Positions 25,801 to 37,165 of a DNA stretch of 64,000 bases are shown here, one piece after another. The stretch spans positions 51,103,695 to 51,167,694 of the forward strand of contig NC_034411.1 in the NCBI RefSeq assembly GCF_002078875.1. Reading direction: 5' to 3'. The position numbers were made by a program, and so were the translations under genes. Position 1 is the first letter of the stretch. The number at the start of each line of letters is the position of its first letter. Origin of the DNA: Numida meleagris. Taxonomy: Eukaryota > Chordata > Aves > Galliformes > Numididae. The notes beneath the pieces are model-generated. The model was not told the DNA's origin and ran no database searches. It saw only the letters and a list, made by a program, of their open reading frames with translations.

Positions 25801-27396
25801 AAATAGAATTTTGTGCTCCTGGTCAATCTTTTAATTGTAAATAGAAAATACTTTTGCTGCTGCCCTGTCGTATGCACCTTCTGTACACTTTCCTTAATCA
25901 CAAACTTGTTGTGAGAATTTGCTTAATGTGTATATACGCTAAAAATTATATATACTGTCACTTTTGACATATGACATAAACTGTGTTTTACAAAACTTTT
26001 ATTTATGCATTGGTGGCCTCAAGATTTTTCATGCGGGTTTTTCTTTCAAATGACAGCCTTTAGTAACTACTACATAGATCTTTTTTAAAAATGAAATTGA
26101 TTAAAAATTTGTATTACTTAAAAATAAGTTTTGGTGGGCACTATTTGGAAGGCATGTAGTAAATATGAGGTTATCCTTACATTTTTTTGAGTTCCAAGTG
26201 TTTCTTTAAAAAAAAAACAACAACAAAAAGCAAATGACCTTGACTTTCACAGTATTTGACATACAGACTCCAAGTATCTTTTTAGGTGTGAAATCTAATC
26301 TATGCGTCTATGTATGTTTGCTACTGACTTTTGTCTGTGTAAAGCTTGCCTTCATATATTGAGACTCCCTGTGACCAGGAGCGTGGTGCACCAAGGCCTC
26401 TACTTTCTGACACTGGATAGACAATACTCTATAAATCCCTGTTATATCAATTAACTGTTTTAATTCCTTAATTAATCATTAGTTATTAATGGTTGTTAAT
26501 AATTAATTTTATTGAATTGCCATCACATTTCTTATGCTTACATGTAAGTCATCTCTTTGTAGTATTTTGTTCTGCAAACTTAGAAAACACGGAGGGTGGA
26601 CTTAGCACAGACCAGGCTTGAGGAAAACAGTAACAAGTGCGGAAAATTCCTGAACTGTGGCACTGCTGGTTAGGATCACTGTCTGTTGCTATGAGCCTCG
26701 GAGAGGCTGGAGAAAAGGTACGGCGCGCCTGGATGAAGGCAAAACACTGGAAAAAGAGAGGGCTTGTAACACCAGTACTCATAAGACTCAGTGTTTTGTC
26801 AGACGATCTTTATTTCTGTTTTACTGCATGCTCTGAGGGTTTCTTTATGAATGTGCTGAAGTGGAGCCTGAGAGTTGTAGCTGTGTTTGTGTGGTTGAGG
26901 TTGTCCGGGAGAGCTGTTTACACAGTAACAGCATCAAAAACTGGGTGGACAGCAGAGTGTGGGTTGATCAACTGCAAGCCAGAGGGCAACTCTTGTGTTC
27001 TCTAGTATATTCTGGAACAGTGGAGCAGCTGAGCTTTGCTGTCTTTCAAGGCTGGCTTTTCTTAGGTGTAGAGATTACATCATATCGATTAGAAAATCAT
27101 CTACTACGTGTCAGTGGGAATAGTGCCAAAATAAATTGTCTTTTAGTGGGTCTCAGGGTTGTATTGTACAGACAATAACAGGTTATGCAATTAAAATGTT
27201 AAAAAGGTTGAAATTTCCAGTTGCAATGGATATGATAATAAAGACCTTCCTCACTTTGCATCACGTTTTTGGCAGTTTGACAAAAGTAAGTGGATGTTAA
27301 ATTGAAGAAGTAACTTATGCTTTGGAGAAAGGGTAGTAGCTTGTTATTATCCTGTGCTACTTGCTCACTTTACATGAAAATTTGGGTTTTGTAACT

Positions 27397-27954
27397 ACCA
27401 AACTGTACTCAGCCCTAGTGAGGCCCCACCTCGAGTACTGTGTCCAGTTTTGGGCCCCTCACTGTAAAAAAGACATTGAGGCCCTGGAGCGTGTTCAGAG
27501 GAGGGTGATGAAGTTGGTGAGGGGTCTGGAGCACAGGCCTTATGAGGAGCGGCTGAGGAAGCTGGGATTGTTCAGTCTGGAGAAGAGGAGGCTCAGGGGA
27601 GACCTCATCGCTCTCTATAACTACCTGAAGGGAGGTTGTAGTGAGCTGGGGGTCAGCCTCTTCTCTCTTGTAACTAGTGACAGGACGAGGGGGAATGGCT
27701 TCAAGTTGTGCCAGGGGAGATTTAGGCTGGACATTAGAAAATACTACTTTTCTGAAAGAGTGGTCAGACGCTGGAACAGGCTGCCCAGGGAGGTGGTTGA
27801 GTCGCCGTCCCTGGAGGTGTTCAAGAAACGTTTAGATACAGCGTTGAGAGACCTGGTTTAGTGGGGTTATGTTGGTGGTAGGTGGATGGTTGGACTGGGT
27901 GATCTTGTAGGTCTTTTCCAACCTAGCTAATTCTATGATTCTATGATTCTATGA
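27397..27954 (+). mobile_element. CR1 LINE, sense, least decayed copy
   Basis: A 5'-truncated CR1 that keeps an uninterrupted reading frame to its natural stop at 27861. From about 27400 the frame reads [20 protein letters not shown], then [20 protein letters not shown], then [19 protein letters not shown], the C-terminal part of the CR1 reverse-transcriptase protein. The upstream codons from 27361 are intron flank, so no true start exists. The 3' untranslated region ends with three tandem ATTCTATG-type units. The open frame and perfect tail units suggest it is the youngest CR1 in the window. It lacks the endonuclease and the RT catalytic core and cannot move by itself. Confidence 0.95.
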
Positions 27955-30900
27955 ACAGAATTGCAGTAATAACCAGGAAAGTTTTAATGAAATACTAGAA
28001 AGTTCCATAGAAAATGATTTAAATACTTAAGTGCATGAGAATTTTGAATGTAATGTTGAGAAACAGTGCAAAAACTGGGCATTTCTTGTTGTTTGTCTTC
28101 AGGTCTTGTATACACATCAGCACTCAAAATATTTAGCTTCTGTATGTCACCTACCAGTAAAGTACCTGTGGTTCTGAAGTGACTGGCGTTTTTATGAAGA
28201 GTATTATTCTCCTAAAAGTGGAAATTTTTTTGTTGTTGAGCTTTCCACAGAATCTTCTGTGATGTCAGTGATTTTGATTCTGTTTCTAATTTTAAAAGCA
28301 TTTCTTTTATAACTTATGTGTATTTTTCCATTGTATGTTTTTCTTATTTACTGGGGTTAGGAGAAAATATGCTAGAAAATGTTTCCCATATTTAAACTTC
28401 ATAACTCTTGATGAATTATACTACTGTCCAGGAAGGGAATATGCAATGAAAGATTGCAGTCAGTGGTCTTTGTCAGGAAGTGTCTGTTCTTCATCTGTTT
28501 TTGGAACTATAGAGAAAAGTGTGATGCGATAAAGCCACTGATTTTAAATTTGAATATGGTTATGTAGGTTTTGTAAGTGTATATTTATCATAAGTCTTTA
28601 CAGAGCATTTCATGTATTTAAACAAACGAAAGCTGAAAAATTCAGATGATAAGTATTTCCATACGCAGTGCAATCTTCTTTTTCTCCACACATTTCTGGA
28701 GATAATGAAATGCAATGAGATTGCTAACACTGGAGACTTAGAAGCAATCTTGCAAGGTATGCTACTTCTTAGTTTTAATGCCTGGGCTCACATGACTTAC
28801 ACTCAAATCTCAGTTGTAATTCAAAACAATAAAAGACTGTTATTGCTTTAAATTACATTGCTAACCAAAATAATTGCAGCTTTATGTGTAGGTGAAGCAC
28901 TGCACGCATTACTACTTCCATAAAAAAAAAGACTTGCCTCAAACTGATTTTGCAACGTATTCATATTTAAACTGACTCATTTTTTTGATATGGAGAGCTG
29001 GCACCGCTTTGCCGTAACGTGCCAGTTAGGGGGATTTTTTTCTCTAAATCTGAAGTAGCTTGCAGTATACTAGTGTGTTTGTCCACTGAACACTTAGTCT
29101 GCGGTAAGGGAATAGCAAAAAGGATGCCATTTCAGGTAGAACTCAATCCCTGTGGAAACCCGTGTCTCTGAAGTACTGCAGAGCGCAAGCCGGTGGAGTT
29201 AGTACAAATTTGCCTCTAAAGACAGTTAGAAGGAATCACTGAGTAATAACTGCTTGACTCTGCTTCTTCTGGGAGAAATTGGGGTTTAAACTCTTTGGAT
29301 TTGTGCTCCTCCTTGTTCTGTGGTTCCAGTTGCTTTATTTATAACAATGCGTTGAATACTTCTGATACGTAGAGTGTGCAGGATCGTCAGTCCTATTTTT
29401 TATTTTTCTTTTGTGAATAAGGGAGCCCCAGGAAGTGCTGTACCTTAGCTCTGTTTTCCAGTGAAGTGCAAAAGCATCTATTTTAGTGTGTTCCACTGAG
29501 TAGTTGAAGTTTTAATACTTTTTTCTCTGTATTTTAGACTGTAGTTATTTTTTGTTTTATGCAAAAGACTCACAATATGCAGAACTGTTGGGGGAAAAAA
29601 GGCACAGTAAAAAATAAATCCCTGTAGGACACTGGGTCTGATGTTAATAGGCCTTCATGACTTTGTCTGGGATTTCATAATATGGCTGACTCACAAAGTA
29701 CTTGAATGTATCTGAAAATGGAAGTTCAACTCATCCTGCCTTTCGTGTGTTCCTACCTGCTGACTGGCACTCATTTCATCATGTGGTAATGTTGAAAAAT
29801 AGCAGGAAATAATATGGTGTTTTGTTTTGTTTTATTTTTTTCCAGGAAAAGGAAGAAGCTGAGAGCAATTCCTTTGTTCAAAATAACCTTTCTTTATCTG
29901 TTCAGTCCCCAAAGAAGGGAAGTGATATCAGAGAGTAAGCTACAGGATGGACTGAAAGGTCTGCCCTCCAGCAAGAGTTAGGCTTTATATCTCTGTCTTC
30001 TAGACATCACAACTTTTGCCGGGTGAATGCCAAGTACTACTTATTAACAGATCAGTGCCTACTGTACGGTAGCAGCTTGCTTGCAGAAGGTTTCGTTTCC
30101 AGAGAATCCAGTGGAAAACCACCTGGAAGCTTGTTTCCCTTTGGGGGCCTGTATTTGTGACACAACACATTTCCCTTTGTTTTGGCCCGGTTTTCATTTC
30201 TATTCATAAGTACTTAGGATTAACCAGATGGTTTAATTAAAAAATCACATAACAGGAAATAATAAGAAATAATAAGGAAGTTGATATGGAGCATAACAGG
30301 AAAAAGAGTTCTATATGAGCTGTCTGAAACCAATTGTGAGCTTGTGTGTGTAGTAAAATTTGTCAATCAGTACTCTTTTACTATGGAAACTAGACCTTTT
30401 GCAGCATGCAAAACCAGAACTAAAGTACAAATGCATTTCTGTCTTTTCTGAGCAAGTCACTCAGTGAGTAGAAATTGCAGTAAACAAAGTCTCTTTTGGC
30501 TCTGTGGTTTGAATCCCTACTTTTTCTAAGTTTGTCTTTCCAGGATATTTCATTTGCATTGGCTTTCTGTAAAGAAACTGATCACTTACTGTAATTATTA
30601 GTGGTAAGATTGAGGCTCTTGATGTTGCAGTTAGTTAGCTATTTCCCATTTTCTAACTATTTCACTTTGAAATTTCTGTCCAACAGTTGAAGCAATCTCT
30701 ATTTTAAAAAATTGAGTTTGGTAAAACAAAGAAGCTCCTTCTCTGTATGACGAAGTAAAATGTAATTGCCTTTGCAGGAGCTTCAGTAACCACATCTGTT
30801 TTGCAGACAGCCTTTTTTTGTTTTGCATTATGTATTTTATCTATCCCGGCTTTGAAGCTGTACAGTGAATCCTTAGAGGTGATTCATGTAGCAATGAAAA

Positions 30901-31848
30901 CTGGGAGGTCACGCAAGGCTATTACTTTGATTGTTGCATATCTGTTATGACAGACCCATAAGACCTTTACTTGTAAAGGGAGCTTGCATTTTTCTTATGC
31001 AATGTTGTAAGCTGCACTGCTTGCTTAGCATCATCTAAGCTCCTCTACTGAAATTCAGCCAGTGTAAGTCTGGTTTAATTGGTAGTGCGCTACAATTAAA
31101 TGGAGTCAGTGCTGCTTGCAGTTCCAGTGAAGAGTTGGTAGTTTGAGCAAGGGGGAGGGAGAGAGGTCCCTTTCTTTCGGAAATTGCTTATGCTTTGACA
31201 TCAGTATTAAAGATCAAACTGTCAGGTTTTTACATGAACTTTGAAGACTGACTGTTGAGCTTTTGCTGTTCAGGATAACATTAATATTATTTTTCTCAGT
31301 AGATTTGAGAGAACTTCTAAAGTATTTAATTGATAAGGCTTAAGTTCACGCTGTTATGTAATCTGCGTGATTTCATCATATTGTTCTTTAAGTAATAATT
31401 TATAGGTGCTTTAGAGGCTGTGTTGCTTACTGTTATGCTGTATGTGTTCCCACTTAAAAATAATTTTAATTAGCATTAAAATTAAGAGGAGTTACCCCCG
31501 AGCAATATGATGAATAGAGAAGCTAAAGTATGTTAGTATCTTAATGTGTAGAACAAATAGCAACGCATTCAAGCAAAGTTAAATGCTTCTTGTTTGAAGC
31601 CATTCAGTAGATTTATGCATTTATGATTGGGGTAAAATATATTTGGTTTTTACACTTAAGATTTTTTTTTTACTCTCTTCCTAATTCCTTCCTTTCCTGA
31701 TGTAATTCTATTTGTTTGTTATCTGTTGTATTTTCTGTAGTCTTTACATGTTTGCAGCATTCCAAATGCCAGGAGTGATATTTGTTGTGTATTTTATCAA
31801 ATAAGTTTTTGAAACTGATTGATCCTTCTGAAATGAAGGAATATATGA

Positions 31849-32010
31849 TAAGTTGACCAGAGAAGCTGTGGAGTCTCCTCCTTGGGGATCTTAAAGTCTC
31901 CTGGGCATGGTCCTGGGCAGCATGCTCTGGGTGTCCCTGCTTGGGCAGGGGTTGGGCTGAATGGCCTCCAGCCCCTTCTGACCTCAATCAATCTGTGGTT
32001 CTGTGATACT
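31849..32010 (+). mobile_element. CR1 LINE 3' end, sense, old
   Basis: Sense fragment with GACCAGAGAAGCTGTGGAGT, then TGTCCCTGCTTGGGCAGGGG, then CTGACCTCAATCAATCTGTG and a decayed tail GTTCTGTGATA. About 160 bp remain. It belongs to a subfamily with a TCTGTGATTCTGTGA-like tail. Confidence 0.85.
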
Positions 32011-32883
32011 GCAAAATAGTTTAAAACAAAAAGAAGAAGAATGAAATAACATTTTAAGCATATTTCAAATCCTGTTGAATTTAGTCCCTGGCTTCCCTTC
32101 ATCTTTCAAAAATTCAAATAGGAATTATAAAGGTTGCACAAAAGTATCAGTCAGATGGAGGAAACCAATGCAGAACTTCTTTGGCTAATCTTCTTATGTA
32201 TTTCATGTAACACTTCAGTATAGATTAGTCTTAGCAATTATATCACATTTTCACGTTTTCTGTGTCCCAAGAGCATGCTTGTGAAGAATTAAGCATAAAC
32301 TGGTTGATGCACAGCAAGTTGTTTCCCGCTAATGCTTTCTTGTCATGTATTTCTGAAGAGTTTCTTCACCTTAATGTTAAAATAAGGTCCTCTCAAAAAA
32401 GGTGGTTGTGATGCTAAAGGTGAAAACATGAGCATCCCAAGAAATACTGACTGAAGACCTCATACCTTCAAACTTTGTGATAAATCTTAGATTTCTATTT
32501 TGGAAGAAAATTTTTCTTGTTCTTCCTCACTTCTAGAAATTACAATGCAGAGAGATGCAATAAAATTAACGCTGCTTTAGATGGGGTAGTTCTATGTATT
32601 TAATATTTTAAGATAGCTTTGGCATTTTCTGTAGTAAATTATTTTGGCAATCCTCTTATATCTATTTGCATTTGATTTTACTTGCCATCTTGACTGTTAA
32701 CAACAATGTCTGTTCCAACATGTTTTTTTTCTACAGAAATATGCTGTTCTTCTTGCACGGGTTAAACTAAGAGAGCAGAGAAGAAAGAGAGAGAGGAAAG
32801 GAAAGATGGGCTTCTCAACACTTGTTAGCAGCCAGCCTGTTAGCATAAATGCAGCCTTCATAGCATAGGTGTGAAACTTCTTC

Positions 32884-33260
32884 TGTAATGTCACCCAGCC
32901 ATCTCATGCTGAGCCTCTCTACAGGTGGATTCTTGGGCTCTATCAGGGCTCTGAGAGCACCAGCAGGCCCTAATGGTCCCGATAAGCCTTACCTTGGGTT
33001 TCTCCTCCATCCCCATGGGCTCAAGAGCTCTACTTAAGCTCAGACTGGGGTCCTTAGTCCTGCGGGGTGTTTGTCAGGGAAGTGCTGATCTCCAGCTCAA
33101 CCACAGTCATGCCTGTACCTGGCCACGAAGCCCCTTGACCTAGACCTCAGCCTACTTCCTGGCCTGATTGCAGCTCTGCTTTATCGCCGTGATCCTGCCT
33201 GACAGCTACCGGCCCTTATCAAAACTGTGGTGAAAAACAAGGCAAAAGAAATAAACCTCC
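32884..33260. other. GC-rich unassigned block, possible repeat
   Basis: This stretch is clearly GC-richer than the intron around it. It contains CCCATGGGCTCAAGAGCTC and GGCCACGAAGCCCCTTGACC, and an AATAAA hexamer near 33250. It has the texture of an old dispersed repeat or LTR, but I see no TG...CA termini with a matching duplication and no reading frame that holds together. Confidence 0.3.
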
Positions 33261-35117
33261 AAACCTTACAGCAGTAAAACTATTTCACACTGATCTTTCT
33301 TTTTATCTCCGTTTGTCTTCCTATAGTCTTTGTCAGGGGACAGCCTTCAAGGTTCTTTCTGTGCCCTCTATTTTGCCCATCCTCAAATCTGCTGTCTCTC
33401 CATGTTGTGGTCTGCATGCACATCTTTGGCTGATTTGAACTTGTCATTAGAAAGCTAGATTATAAGTCATTTTGTTCTCCTAGTCCAGAGCCTGGATATG
33501 CTTTTGATCTAACTATATGGGCATTCTGTTGCCATCTGTAAATTGAAAGAGATGAATGTTCCAAAAGAGGCAGTAGTCTGAATGAAAACCTCACCGACTG
33601 TTGCTGCGATTGATGTCTCCTTTCTCTATCTCAGCTTCCCTTTCCTAGTGTGTGTATTTTTCTCCTGCCTTATGCTAACAACCTATGCACATGAGACCTT
33701 TCCAGGAGCATATGTGATTTGTCAGAAGCAGATTTCAGTGAGATGGTATAGTTTTCTTACATCTTAGTAAACTAACTTGGCTCACAAAAGAAGCTGATAA
33801 AGATTTGTGTTGGCATCAGGTCAGAAGTTTGGGACCAGGTGGCTTGAAGCAGTGATGCTGTGGATGTGAAAGGGAGGTGGAGCCGAGGGAAGCCATGAAT
33901 GAGAGTGGAAGGACAAGAAAACATTTTGGGTTAATTTAAGGAAAACAACATGGTGTTGGCTTGTAACATATGAAACTGAGCTCAGTGCAAATTTTTGTAT
34001 CTTAGCATTGGAAAGCACCCACACACTAGTAACTGCCACTGTGTTAAATAGGCAACACCTGCAAAAACAATAGCAATTGATGTAGGAAAATGATCAGCTA
34101 GTAATTTATTTTCATGGTGCACTGTAGTTCTGCTATATTTACTATATTATGCTGTTCCTGGAGTGCATGTTTTTTTAATATCTGCTTGAAAGATTTCCGT
34201 GTCAGTGAAAAGCTTGACATATAGCATTGTTGATCTCACCAGCCAAGCTTATGGAACTCATTTATTTTTTAATTAGTGTAATTGTGATGGCAATATCTTT
34301 GCATAAAATCTGTATTTTTATTGGTCTGTCTGCCGGCTTAGCAAGTATTGTGCAAGACGTCTAATTTCTCAGATACAGAACCCATCAGTGAATAATGATG
34401 ACTGCCTGTGAACTGTTCAGGAAAGTCTTTATCTTTCTAGGACAGACCAGAAGTAGGCCTCTTTTGTTTTTCTCTTTTCTAGTGAAAGAGCTTGAAAATG
34501 ATGGGATTTCCAGTGTACACTCACACTTCAGTACAGTTACTATTAATATTTTTCTGCTCATCTTGGTAGCCTCAGGGAGCATGGTTATTCAGTTAAGAGG
34601 GCTGCTGGCTGACGAGAATTACTTTTGTTGCTCTTCTTCATCCTTTGTTCACTGGCATGGTACTTGATAATTATCTCTTAAATGCTAGTATGTTTTTGTT
34701 TTTATCTAGCTGTGACAGACTAGTCTTCCAGCAGATTTTATTTCCCTCCTACACTCACGCAAACTTTCACATGATGCTTCAAAAAAGGATCTGAGAAGCC
34801 AGGCAAAATGCAGGGCTGATTTGTTTAAAGCCTTAATTGAAAACCTTATTAAATAAATTGAAAGTTAAGGCTGTATTACTGATTGCTATGTGCAAACCAA
34901 ACATTGTTCTCTGAGGAAGCTGTTTACACAATATAATTTTTAGTGGGATCTCTTGTCACATATTATGTTTTTAAAATGTATTTTCTGAAATAGCCTCAGT
35001 CAGTACTTCTTTTGTGCTATCGCTACAGCTACTGCTATGGCCAGTTGTTTCCCTGAGTCTAAGAGATAAAGTGATGTCTAAGATGTAAAGTTCACATCTA
35101 TTAAGGACCAGGAGATG

Positions 35118-35692
35118 ATGAGATGTGTGACCAGAAGGTTGAGGGAGCTGATTCTGCCCCTCCACTCTGCTCTTGTGAGACCCCACTTGGCAAATTGCGT
35201 CCAGTTCTGGAGCCCTCAACACAAGAAGGACATGGAGCAGGTCCGGAGGAGGGCCACAAAGATGATCAGAGGGCTGGAGCACCTCCGCTATGAAGGCAGG
35301 CGAAGAGAGCTGCGGTTCTACAGCCTGGAGAAGAGAAGGCTCCAAGACGACCTTGTAGCAGCCTTCCAGTACCTGAAGGGGGCCTACAGAAAAGCTGGGG
35401 AGGAATTTTTATAAGGGCAGGTAGTGACAGGGCAAGGGGAAATGGTTTTAAACTGGAAGAAGGTAGATTTAGACTAGATATTAGAAATTATTTTCTGTGA
35501 GGGTGGTGAGACACTGGAACAGGTTGCCCAGAGAGGTTTTGAATGCCCCCTCCCTGGAAGCATTCAAGGCCAGGCTGGATGGGGCTTTGAGCAACCTGGT
35601 CTTGAGGGAGGTGTTTCTGCCTATAGCAGGGAGTTGGAACTAGATGATCTTAAAGGTCCCTTCCAACCCAAACCATTCTATGATTCTGTGAT
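35118..35692 (+). mobile_element. CR1 LINE, sense, 5'-truncated
   Basis: Starts within the region encoding [19 protein letters not shown] and continues through [20 protein letters not shown] (open to 35414), then loses frame. The 3' part and tail ending CCATTCTATGATTCTGTGATG closely match the copies at 8130-9054 (+) and 6862-7075 (-), so all three are one subfamily. Confidence 0.93.
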
Positions 35693-36174
35693 GTAAAAAG
35701 TTTGTCACTACTTGCTGTGCAGATGTGTGGGGAACAGGGATTTGTTACAGAGTTCCATGCTGCTCTGTGAGTGATGGTGCTGCCAACAGGCCTCTGAGCA
35801 GGGACTGGCAGTGCTTGGGAGTTCTGAAATTTGCAGTGAATATTTGCTAACATTTACTTTAAAAATCAAGCTGAAAATACTATACAGAAATTTCCAGTAA
35901 TATCTGAGCAAAGTAGATGCCTAATAAGGTGCAAGCTCAAATGAAGCAAACATTAGGAGAGATCTTGTTTGTGTATAGATTTAAATGTTTTAAGGTGTTT
36001 AAAATAACACTAAACAGAGCAGTACAAATGCATTTGTTATGTAAATACCCTAATGCAAATTCTAAAAATATGCAAGTATATTTCCAGAGATGTCTAGACA
36101 GTTTTGAGGTAAAATACTTTTTTTTTTTTTATTTTGAAGCCATTGTCCATGAACTTAAGTTTCCAGAGTTATCT

Positions 36175-37165
36175 ATCATAGAATCATTAAGGTTAGACAA
36201 GACCTCTAAGGTCATCTAGCCATCAACCCATCCCCACCATGCCCACTGTGTCCCTCGGTGCTACATCCACACATTTCTTGAACACCTCCCTGGGCAGCCT
36301 GTGCCAATGCCTTATAGCCCTCTCTGTGAAGAAATTTTTCCTAACGTACAACCTGAACAATCCCTGGCACAACTCGAGGCCATTCCCTCTCATCCTGTTG
36401 CTGTTTCTTTCACTACAGCCTCCTTTCAGGCAGTTGCAGAGAGCAGTAAGGTCTCCCCCGAGCCTCCTCTTTTCCAGATTGTTCAATCCCAGTTCACTCA
36501 GCCACTCCCTGCAAGACTTGTGCTCCAGAGCATTCACAGCTTCGTTGCCCTTCTCTGGACATGTTCCAGGGCCTTGTAGTATACCTCTGTTGTAGTGAGG
36601 GGCCCACAGCTAAGCACTGTGCTTGAGGAGTGACCTCACCTGAGCTGGACACAGAGGGACAGAACAATCACTTTCCTGCTCCTGGAACAGCCTGTCTAGA
36701 TCCTTCTGCAGGGCCTTCCTACCATCAGGCAGAGCAACACTCCCTCGCAGCTACTGAGAGTGCACTCAATCCCCTTGTCCACATAATCAATAGAGATATT
36801 AAACAGGGCCAGACCCAATACTCACCCCTGGGGAATATTGCTCATGACTGGTCTCCAGCTGGATTTATCTCCATTGAGCACCATTCTGTGGGTCTGGCTG
36901 TCCAGCTAGCTTTTTTTTCCACCCAGCAAAGTGTACACCTGTCCAAACCCTGGGCTGCCAACTTCTTTGGGAGAATGCTGTGTGAGACAGAGTCAAAGGC
37001 CTTCCTGAAGTCTAGGTAGACTACAGCCACAGACTTTCCCTCATCCACAAGGCAGGTTACCTGGTCGAAGAAAGAGATCAGTGTGGTCAAGCAGGACCTG
37101 ACTTTCACGAACCTCTGCTGGCTAGCTCAGATCCCCTGGCTGTCCCACATTACCTCTCATCATCT
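36175..37165 (-). mobile_element. CR1 LINE, antisense, longest copy, reaches the RT core
   Basis: Antisense CR1 of about 1 kb. The left edge is the antisense tail (TCATAGAATCATTAAGG). Minus-strand translation gives LERKRLGG-like C-terminal pieces near 36480 and, at 37108-36842, VRSCLTTLISFFDQVTCLVD followed by VVYLDFRKAFDSVSHSIL. The YLDF..AFDSV motif is block A of the reverse transcriptase and carries a catalytic Asp. The part that should hold the YADD-type box and the thumb (about 36600-36850) is compressed, so an internal deletion is likely. The frame is broken and the copy is dead. Confidence 0.92.

Noticed and set aside
26637..27178. Overlapping plus-strand frames of 122 and 105 codons
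   Set aside because: Two different frames overlap with no recognisable motif, so there is no basis for a gene.
34971..35345. 124-codon minus-strand open frame
   Set aside because: Mostly the antisense of the CR1 at 35118-35692, with intron flank.
36239..37019. Several plus-strand frames of 92-129 codons
   Set aside because: They are antisense readings of the minus-strand CR1 at 36175-37165.
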